From Klebsormidium nitens (taxonomy: Eukaryota; Streptophyta; Klebsormidiophyceae; Klebsormidiales; Klebsormidiaceae), in assembly GCA_000708835.1 (NCBI GenBank), contig DF237348.1, positions 1-64,000 of the forward strand: a stretch of DNA of 64,000 nt, in the 5' to 3' direction. A program made the position numbers and the translations under genes. Each line of letters opens with the position of its first letter. Within the stretch, counting starts at the first letter, position 1. Under the pieces are notes generated by a model. That model searched no databases. It saw only the letters and a program-made list of their open reading frames with translations, and had not been told where the DNA came from. Below, in pieces: positions 33,972-44,600 of this stretch.

Positions 33972-35675
33972 ATATGCTGTTCTTGACCTTCAGGCTTCAC
34001 GTACTTGTTGATCTAGGCTGGACGCATGCATGTGCCAGAGTGACTGATTTTGAGATTTGAAACAGCTAGCTTCAGGCTACAGGGTGGTTAAAATCTAGTG
34101 CCAAAACGATCTCGTTGGATCAGCTAGGTCTTTCGTGCATGGCTGATCCTCAAATAAAACGTCTCGTTCACGTTTCTGCTTGGACGTGGATTCCTACAGT
34201 CTAGGAAAGCTAGTAAGCCATGACCTTCGCCGTCAGCTACTACTGCTCCACTTCTATATGAACTCGAGTGCCACCTGCCAAATTCTCCGAAGCGTCGGAT
34301 CATGTGGTTTCATTAAGGCAACTTGAGAAGCATTGTGTTTAAGGGTACTACCCATCCCTACATGCGTACTCGTACTGCTGGCCGCCAACACTTGCTTCAT
34401 CGCCTGCATTTCCAGCCCGATCACATCATCCGACATACGCCCGCAGTCACTAAGCGATTCGGATGCCATTCAGGATGCCTCAAATGCTAAATACGCTGCC
34501 GCTGCCGGGTTCTGATGCGCGGATTGCATACACGGAGAATAGATGAAAAATAGAAGTGGTGGAGAGCGCTAGCATGCTAATTGCTATAGTATCGTCGTAT
34601 CCTTCTGCATCATGCATCATCCATCATGCATCGTCGTATCCATCATGCATCATGCATCATCCTTCATGACATCTCATGCAAACCAAGCAAATCGAATACG
34701 AGATGTCTACTCGAAGTGTCAAATCCGTGTTTCATGGCGCTCCGCATATTCTAGCGGGTCTAGCGCATGAGGATCATTGGATGCAATCAACTATTCTGTC
34801 TCCGACAAAGTCACGACCCCCACATATTTTCGTCTACAAATCCCGGCATGCAAGCGTTTAACGGACATATACCTATGGAGTCATTCAATCTGATTGCCTC
34901 TCGGGCGGGACAGGACTGAGCTTTCGTCAAGCTTGCTTGACTAACTCACCATTTTAATGATGATGGTGAAGAGAAAGATTGAAAGAGTTCTTCCTCTTCC
35001 TCGGTTCTAATTGTATTAGGTGATTCTCTAGGCATAACTAAAAGTACAAGGGCCGGGCTTCTGATCGTGTACGAGGTCCGACGTGTCACTGCACGGAGAG
35101 CTTACATAAAGGTATAGTCTTAGTCTCACGGAGCTTCTCCGAGGGCGATCACTAGAGCAGGATTGCCCGTCACTACAAGAAAGCCCATGAGCCCGACAAC
35201 CGTCAAATCAGACCGTCTGCCGCGCAGCACATGGGTGCGCTCTGCACACTCGTTCTAGACGGGGTCAGGAGAGCCGTGGCGCAGGCCGCAACTTTCGTGT
35301 GGCTTGGATAGTGGCACTCGATCCTGCTGCGCCAATTGCGAGATGAACACTAGGGCCCCTGGTGGCAATTTTGGACTTAAGGACTGATCAATCTAGCATC
35401 TTTTCCAGATTGAGATGAAGATTACTGTATGAAGAAGAGATGAGAATAACTGTACAAGCCCGGAACATTTGTGAGTGACCTGATACCTCTGCACAGATCG
35501 AGCTTTGATTCCTCGTGCATTAACGGAGGTAAGTGCCGCCTAGCGCCGCACTTAGCATATCAACTAGACAATGTTGGAATTTCGTAGCTCTGGTAAGTTC
35601 CGTCGCCAAATGGTGTCCATAGCTTGATCAAGGTGCCCCTACATCATAACCGCTACGCGTGCGCGTGCAACCCAC
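33972..35675. other. Intergenic region with a CATCATG-type microsatellite
   Basis: Lies between the orphan gene (+) and the 3' end of PLD zeta (-). At about 34604-34680 there is an imperfect array of ATCATGCATC/CGTCGTATCC units. No gene is supported. Confidence 0.5.
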
Positions 35676-38600
35676 TTAATGGAATATCTGCTGTGAAGCG
35701 TAGTATTCGCTCTCCCTAAAAGCCGGCCTCAGATCCTCGTCCCTCGTGAATTCGAGCGGAAAGGTAACAAGATGGCCTCTAACTGCGTCCAATAACCCAT
35801 CAACCTCTGAAGACAATGACGATGTGGACGGCTTCGATTCCGTCATCTGATCTCGGCTAACATCTTCTTTGGCCTTAGCCTTCTGGGCAGCCTCAGCTTG
35901 GCGCAGGGCGGACCTGAGGTGGACGATGGTTATGTGTGAGAGGGATCCCTTAAAATCAGGCTTGGCCGAATTGTCATTCGCCGCTTGCTCACTATAGCAG
36001 GATCTCGCACGAAAAGCATCGTCTCTCTGAACGCCGAAGCATTATGGTCCTCTCTACACTTCCGAGCAAGCCGCCAGTGGTTATACCATCGTATCGAGCA
36101 GACTTCACGAGCTCTATATTGCATCTTCTCCCCACATCGTCTAGCCGAGTATGATGTAAGGAGCTGAGAAACTTCAACCGTTGAAATCTTGTTGGTGCGT
36201 TTAGAGAAGCTGTGTGGTAACGCACCTGGAGTGGATGGCGTCGCTGGGTATGCATAGGAGGGCGGCCTCGTATATGGCGGTGTTGGACTTGGCACGTGCC
36301 ATCCAGAGGCCCCAGTAGGTGCGGTCGTGCACCGGGTCCCGGATTCCGTCCATCTGTACACGGAAATGGAAGTCGAGTGTCCTCAAAAAACTTGCATACG
36401 ACACGGCCACTAATCCGCAGCGCAGAATTGCACACAGCAGCGGCTGCTGTAACAGACTGGCTCTTGCGTGAAAGAGACGAGTGAAAGGTATACAACCTGT
36501 ACGGGAACAGGAACGCCAAAGAAGGTGGGCCGAAAAGTACATTATTCAAGATCCAGAAGAGAGGTACGGAACACTATTCTCTGCGGAAAGGTTCCAGAGT
36601 CCAGAATCCAAACCTCGTAGAAGCTCTTGTGGAAAACTTTCTTCACAAAGAGACCAAAAAGGAGCAAACAACGCTCACGTCCGCTTCTTTGAGCCCCAGG
36701 TGCTCCGCCCAGAGCGCCATGCGCAGCGACTGCGCGAACCGGCCCGCGCGCCAGGGGCGCCCGTCCATGGCGCCCGGTACGTACCGCTCGTCCTGGATCA
36801 CCGCTGCGATCTCGGAGTCGCGCGAGCCGAGCAGGCTGCGGTCGTTCAGATTGGCGGACCCGATCAGCGCCACCCGGTCGTCCACCAGCATCAGCTTGCT
36901 GTGGACGTACACCTGGACACGCGTGACGTCAGCATGACGTCATCTTCGTCGGGTTACGAAAGGCCCTGACAATAGGTCCAGTGGGTCCTGCCCATGGCAT
37001 CGGAATCTGGTGCACATTAGACGGAAGAAGCCTCCGAAAGACCAGCATCAGCTTGCTGTGCCCATACACTGGACACGCGTGACGTCAGCTTGATCTCATC
37101 TTCGTCAGCCTATGATGAAGGGTCTAGAAAGAAGACCTTCGGAAAAGGTCCAGGTGGGTCCTGCTGTCGGAATCTGGTGAGTACTAGACGCAGAAAGCCT
37201 TCGGAAAGAACCGCATCAGCTTGCTGTACTCCTGGACCCGTCTGACGTCAGCGTGAGGCTTACTTCGTCGGGTTACGACAATACAAGCAAAAAGCAGCAA
37301 CGGCTTGCTGTGAACACCTGAGAAACCTAGTTCTGTCGCTCCTCTCTGCTGAATGGCTCTTCTCCCTACATGTTTACTCTGCGCTCTCAGGCCCTCCGCT
37401 ACTTCCTAACCACAGAGCAGAGCCCTATTTTCTTTGACAATCATACGATGATGGACCGCGCTCAGGAAATCAATAATCACGGCGGGACTACTCTACTCAC
37501 AGCGGCCCCAGGAAGAAGTCCCCTCCATCCTGGAAAAACCCACGATTCCGAGTTCCGTCATTCGCAATCTGTTAAACTTTTGAGACCTGCTGATTCTCCA
37601 AGGGGCTCACGATCTAAACTCCGCAAACAACCCACCTGGCTGGTTGCCACGTGTCCCCCCGGCGTGAGCCTCCCGTGGCTCCTTAGCGCAAAGAACCCAA
37701 CATATTCGGACACCGCCGCCGCCGTGCCTAGTTCCTCCGCGAGCCGCGTGAGCAGCGAGTGCTTGCCCCGGCAGATAGTGCGGTACTGCCAGTGCATGAT
37801 GGCGCGGACCGAGGCCGCGCCGGCATCGTCGACTCCGCCCTGCAGAGAGTTCAATTGTCAGACTTTGCAGATCTTCTGAATCTTGCCCATAAGGGTTTAT
37901 GAATCTGCTGCCGACCATACGGTAAGCGCCAGTAACTGCGCTGATGAAACAGTACTGCCAGTCCATGATGGCGCGCACTGAGGCCGCGCCGGCGTCGTTA
38001 ACGCCCCCCCACAATCGGCAGGGTTTCCAAATGTCAGATTCCGCAGCTTTTCGTACTCTTGCACACAAGGGTGAGTTGTATAGTCCGCAGCCAATCGAGA
38101 GCGCCAATCGACCGCGTTCCCACCTAATGAGACAGTGCTGCAAGTGCGTGATGGCGCACACTGAGGACATGCCGGCATCGTCTGCCCCGCCATGCTATCA
38201 GCAATTTTTCGGTTTATGATATTTGAAAGCTTGCACTTAGAGGTTCGAGGCTCTGCTGCTCCTTCAACTGATTGACAGGCACTCGCCTCCTCTTCGTCAA
38301 AGAGCCCTTGTGACCAACTTATAGCAGTAGAAAACTCTTAATATGCAGGATTGTGAGGTGGCTTGAATTACGGTAGCAAGGTCTGATTGTCTGGCGTTCT
38401 TTACTGCGGATTGACAGAGCAAGCAAGCGAGGGTTTGGAAAAACGTCTTGCAGAAGGGTGGGTCTAACGAATAACAGTAGCGACGTTCTTGAAACCCTCG
38501 AATGGTATTATGCCCCCTTAGTCGTTCCTTTGGCCTTGATTCCGCGAGCCTCTAGTCGACTCGAGAGGTGAGAATTATTGACAACCGCCAAGAAGGTGTC

Positions 38601-41600
38601 AAAGCGAGGTCCTCCTTTGCTCGTCCACCCTCCGGTCTCCAGTTAAAGATTCAAAACCTGTTGAGTACCCTCGAGAGTATAGTAAATCAAGGCCAAAGAA
38701 TACCTGGAAGCCGGGCAGCAACAGCATGACATCAATAAGCGGACGCTCCGTGTAATTGGCTACATTCGGTCCAAAGGCAAGGCCTGGAATCCGCAATAAC
38801 TGCCAGGTCTTCAGTGAGCGGACCGTCCCCGACCGTACCTGGAACCCGGGCAGCAACGGCATGACAACAATAACCCGGAAGGTTGCGCGCTCCCTGTGCG
38901 CGCGCAGGATCCTGGCGAACAGCGCCTGGAGGACACGGTTTTGGATGGTGTCGTCCTCGTCCAGGCCCGACACGAAGAATTGGTTCTGCAAAGGGCGGCA
39001 GAAACAGGATTTCTTTGGCCGAAACACCGAAGAATTGGCTATGAAAGGGGAGGGAGACAGGGCATGTTAAACAAGTCGAATAATTGGTTCTGCGAGGAGT
39101 TACGGAAGCCGGGCCTCTTGAAGACGAAGTCGGGGGGGCGGTGGGCGCATGTTGTTTGAGCACGTGACTGCGGGAGCGCAAGAGCTGGTGGTGGATGCAG
39201 TTCTGCAGGCTTCTTCATATGTACCTTTCACAGGAGAAAAACGTCAACGTGCATGCAGAACGGGAGTGCTAGTACGTTATGAGCAGATTCCTTAGTACAC
39301 TACCGAGAGCGATCTGATCGGTAATCAGGAGCTTAACCCATGGTGATGACATGCCCGGTTGGACACTTCTAAAGGTGATTGTCTGGCTTCGTCGAGCCCC
39401 GATTCAAATCGGTGGCAACCAAGTAAAAATCCACTAACACTGATTTGACAATGACAGAGAATCGCACACCGTGTTTTGCAGTCGGATGTTTCACAGCGAG
39501 GGGTTGGGCTCACCTCAATATACACAAAGTGCTGCGCGTTTGTAATAAGCGTGCAGTACGCCTCGTGGATGCTGCGCTCCTCCGCCTGCGTCGTCCCGGC
39601 GGACCACTGCCCCACGCTGCGGACAATCTGCGGACAAACGAATATGGTGGTCATTTTGAAAGTGACAATGTTTTCTCTGAAACAGAATGGGCAATCCCCT
39701 TCTCCGAAATGTGGGTCAACTCCCCAAAGCACTATTCGCAACTGCCGTCTGTTAGCACACTTCTGAAAGGAACACAGCATTGATGAGGTAGAAGCTTAAC
39801 GTTGTGTTTGGTGTGGGCTGGGCTATGAGGAGAGCATGCGGGGCATTCATTACGAGCGACGTCATCAAACAAATTCGATACCAACCATCTTCAGCAACTG
39901 TCCACGTGTCCTTCTCTTAACTAGCCCGGCCAACAGACTCGAACGTACCGGTACGTCGCCTTCCATGGCTTTCCCCACTTCCTTTTCGTGCTGCGTAATT
40001 ACCTTGAGCTTTTCAAGGTAAGCTTGAAAAGCTCTCTTGGTGTCAAATGTGAGCTTCTTAATACGGTGTCCGAATGCAGACCTGGCCTCGAAGGGTGAAA
40101 CCTTACCTGGCACCGACACGACACCCTCTGACCCGCTTCGCCGGACGGCACCGAAGCGCCCACCAAACTCTCGCCCTCTAGTTGCTTGTGAGGCGTTTCA
40201 TCTCCCCTTTCGCCGCTCGCTCTCCTCTGGGGGGTATCCAACAGTGGCTGCTCCAGGCGCTCCTGCCCCCCCGTTTCGGAACCGGTCATCAACTCTACCT
40301 GAAGGTGCTTTTTCCCCTTCCCCGCAGACCCCGGTGTGAACTCGCCCCGTTTCTCTGCACTTGCAAGTGTGCCCCGCTTGTCGGACGGTGTGGAAGGGCC
40401 TCGCTTACCGGATGGTGTAAATGCGCCCCTCCGAGCGAACTGCGCCCACTTCTCCCGCAGCCGCGCCGCCGACTCCTGAGCGTCGGCCCAGGTCAGACCG
40501 AGGGTTTTCACAACGGGCCTCTGGCCCCGGCCGGCCGGCGGTGTGAATGACCCGCTCCTCCGAAGCTCCGCCATGTCATTCATCTCCGCATTTCCGGACG
40601 TCGACGCAAACGCGCCAGAGTCTTCCCGACCGATCTCCCCGTCCAAAAGCCGTCCGACATCGTCCGACTGGTTGGCCCGCCCGAGAGTTTTCACACTGCC
40701 CAGGAACAGGGTGCCCACAGACCGGAAAAGGCTGTCGGCACTGCGGGAGTGTGAATGCGTTCCGCGGAAACGGCCGGGGGTCAAGGTGGGGGCTTCTTCC
40801 TGGGGCAAAAGGAGGGGGATGGAAAGGACGCTCGAGCGGCGCGAGGGCGGTTCGGAGGCTTCGCCGCTGGCAGCATCCGGCAGGGCATGCGCCTCAATGA
40901 CCTACGAAAACCAATTTCAAAATTGTTAGCAACAATTGCTTGCTGATCAAACTGGACCGAAGCTCTTAGAAGTTCGACTGCAATGTTCCAGCTGGTTGGA
41001 AACTTTGAGAGGCTCGAAAACCTTATTTTTCGCAAGCGTTCAGGTAGAGAAATGGCAAGTTTTAGGACGTGCGCACATAGGTTCTGATTTGATTGAAAAG
41101 GGAACAAGCTTCAAAAAGTGGCTGGATGCACGGAAAGGGTACGTATAAAGAATATCCTGAGAAATGTGCTCCTAACTCTTCGCTGCTCGTCTACACTGAT
41201 CGCAAATGCCAGGTTAGATGGCCAGTCAATCACTCGTTGTCGCCTTACACAAGTGCATCCTTTAATGCTCGCAGCTGCATAGAACATGCAAGGAGTGTGA
41301 ATATGGCCTGACCTGTTCCTCTTGCTTGCGCTGCTCCTCGATTTCGCGAGCCTCGTCGCCGCTCCGGTAGTGCGGGATGACCATGTGCTGGTGGGGCAAC
41401 AGCAACGGGATGGCGTCCTGATTGGGCGCCTTGCTCCGCTGCAACAGAGAAAAACTGTGTCAGGGTCTCACGGTGTCTCCGTTGTTAACGTGAGAGACGT
41501 GGAAACTAGCTCCGCTGCAACACAGACGACAACGTTCAGAACAGCAGGGATGCATTGTTGAAAAGAGGACCGTGATTGTCCTTACTCCGCAGCCCACGAT

Positions 41601-44600
41601 TCGAGTTGAATTTGATCGGCAATATTGAACTCGGTCTGCCGACAAAAAGGAAAGGGTAGTTTTTTTATCTCATCTCAAACCTCGTCCTCCCGTCCGAGCC
41701 AAGAACTTGCGTCACAGGAAGCGGCTTGATGGCTGGGCTTCCCAGCTGAGATACGGGATATAAAGCAGCGGAAGTCAGAGAATTGAAACTGAAGTTGAGG
41801 TTTTAGATGAAAAGCGGAATAACGGAATGGTAAAGAAGCGACGCCCCACCTTGGCATAGTTCCAGCGCTGCACGAAGTGGCGCGCGACGTCGCGACAGGG
41901 CGGCCCCCAGAGCGCGCAGTGGACGTCGTGCCAGGGCATGCGCGGGGTGCGGCTGCGCTCCAGCTCGTCCTTGTGCGGGTCCTCCCACGAGTTGGGCTCG
42001 CGCTCCCTACAGGGTTTGGGAAACTAGGTTAGTGTTTGAAGGTTAACCAGCTCGCCCTCCTTGGAACAGCAATTGTAATGGGTGTTTGTTCAAAGCAGTG
42101 GAATGCAGCTTACAAACGTGAGTAACAGATAGTTTATGTAGGTTCGTTCACGGGTTGGGCTCGCACTTCGTGCGGGTTTTGGGTCAGGGTTAAGATTTGA
42201 AGTTAGTTATTGGATTACAGCAGTTCGCGAGTCGGTGTGGACAATCGTACTTGAAAGTTTCACAATTGGAGCCTCGGTAAGGGAGCGGGATCAAAGAACT
42301 GGAATCATTAGTGGACCTGCAATCTTCATTGTAGCGTGGATGCTAAACAGGCAGAGGTTCTTCCAAGCGTTTGACTTGCGCTCCCTTCAGATCCCGGCGG
42401 ATCAAGTGCTCACAGCGGTAGAAGGACTTTCTTTTCGCTGCGCCCACCAGAGTTTTGCGAGCTTGCACGCTCCTGACAGCGAAGGACTCCGCAAGCGACA
42501 CGTGGCATTTAGGCGACCCACAAGAAGCTTACCTGGGGTTGTAGTAGTCCTTCCCCGGCCAGACGGTCGCCGGCAGGTCCCCCAGGGAGTGCTCGGGGGT
42601 GTCGTACCGACCGAAGCACAGGTCCAAGCCGCCCAGAAAGGCCACCCGGTGATCAACCACCACGATCTTCTCGTGGTGGGACCTGGGCAAAAATGGGGAC
42701 GCATTACGACCGAGGGTGTTCCTGCTTTTGAATCTGTCGAATAAAGGTACTCAAAGCGTCTCATTGTGGGCTCTTGAGATCAGTAACTGTGGTTATATGA
42801 GTTGAGGTACTAGAGTTTCGTTGGAAGGATCCCAGGATGGCTGGGAGCTTGCAAACTTCGGTTGCAAGGATGAACGACAACGTGGTGGGTTCCTCTCCAT
42901 CTTGCGAGACCTTTTGAGCTGCGTGCTGGCTGCATAAAAGAGCACGCGCCAATTGCTTCTTCAGCTAGACGCAAAAGAAATGGAACATGGAAATAGCGAG
43001 TAGGAAAACAGGGCAAAGGGCTCACCAGAGATAGACCCCCGCCGAAAAGTGGTCCGGATGCCGCACGACCTTGATGTTCTCGTGCAGCGCTTGCAGCTTC
43101 TTCTTGCTGTATAAGCTATTGATCTTGAGCGCGATGGACACCTCCTTATACATCAGTATGTACACCTGCACGCCCGCCCGCGCGCGCTCCTCCAGAATGG
43201 CGGCGACCGTGGACTGGCCGTGGCTGGCGAAGGGTCGCCGGAGGAAGAGGTCGGGGCAGAGCCACCAGCCGGTGATATAGATCTGCGGTCAACAAACTTA
43301 CGAGGGTTTGTTGAAGCACAACAGGACGGCGATGTGATGAACAACGCAACCGTCCAGGTTCGACTCGCCCCAAAGCAAGGCAGAAGATACTGTGAAAGAC
43401 CGATGGACAAAGCAGGTTTGCAAGTCTCGTCCGGCAAATAGGGAGGAGCGACGGGTAGTACTTCCTCTCAACAATCATTCGACGGATGGATTCACACACT
43501 TCGAACTCGGGATACGCACTTGGAAAGCAAAACAACTCAGATCTTTGTATTCAAATATCCGGCTTCCCTCGTTACAAATTTCCTCTTTGCCGGTAAACCA
43601 CACCCTCAGGAACAAACTCAGGGCCTCGACAGAAAGCGCAGAAGGCATTGACATCCAAGAAGCTGAACCATACCACACGAGCTACCAAACACGTGCCTTT
43701 CTTATCCAGCACCGTTGCAAAGAAGCTTAGAAACCGACTGCAATCAAATACCAGATTCCCCACCTCGTTCTTCGCTGACTCCAGCGCATTGGCCACCGCC
43801 TCAAACGCTGCCCTCCCGTCAACGAGCCACTGTGCTTCGCTGCCATCGGCAATCATCCCCCGAGGGGGCGCAAATGAGCCGAAGCGGTGGGGGTGGCACC
43901 ACGCCTCGGGGGCCTGCAACCCGGCCTCGTTGATCGCAGCCACCCAGTCTTTCGAACCCGCCCCATGCCTGACAAAAGAAGCAAATTTTGATATTGGTAA
44001 AGTTCACTTGCGGTCCAGATTTTAGGTACTCATTTGAGCACAGGGTTCCCTCCAACTCGATGAATGAGGTCTTCTGAACCCGCCGCATGCCTGACCAGAA
44101 GCGTATAGGTGAAATACATTTGCGGTCATGACTTCTGGAAGCCGTTTGAGGAGATCCACTCTAACTCGATGGATCAGGAACCACTGATGTCGAGACAGCG
44201 CTACTTCTGCGGAGGTGATAACGTTGAACGTTGGCATAAGGAACAGGCCCATCGACATTGGCGCGAATCGACGGCTCTCTCTTTAAGGCTACGTTCTACA
44301 GAGCGCTCCGTGTTCGTCGTTTTGGGGAAGCGACCGTCAGAAAAGGTTGCCACATGACCACGGAGCAGCCGCACATGCTACGAGCTCACCAGCAGCCGGC
44401 AATTGCGATCTCGTCAAACGTGTGTTGTAACATCGTGGAATCGACGATGATGTCTCACCTGGTCCGTATTTGCAGAACTCGGCCCCCACCCGCAACCTCA
44501 AACCCAAACCACATTGGCCGCTTGTACTTGTGCGGCCTCGCCAGCCGCACGCCCTCGTCCTTCCGCTCCATTCCGTCGTTCCGCTCGGTTCCGCCGTTCC

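Noticed and set aside
39335-39420. Possible tRNA or SINE head with GATTCAAATC
   Set aside because: The T-arm stem does not pair correctly and no D or anticodon arm is found; it lies in a PLD intron.
40182-40929. Plus-strand frames of 117-128 codons over PLD zeta exon 10
   Set aside because: Shadows of the low-complexity exon; no family resemblance and no splice support.
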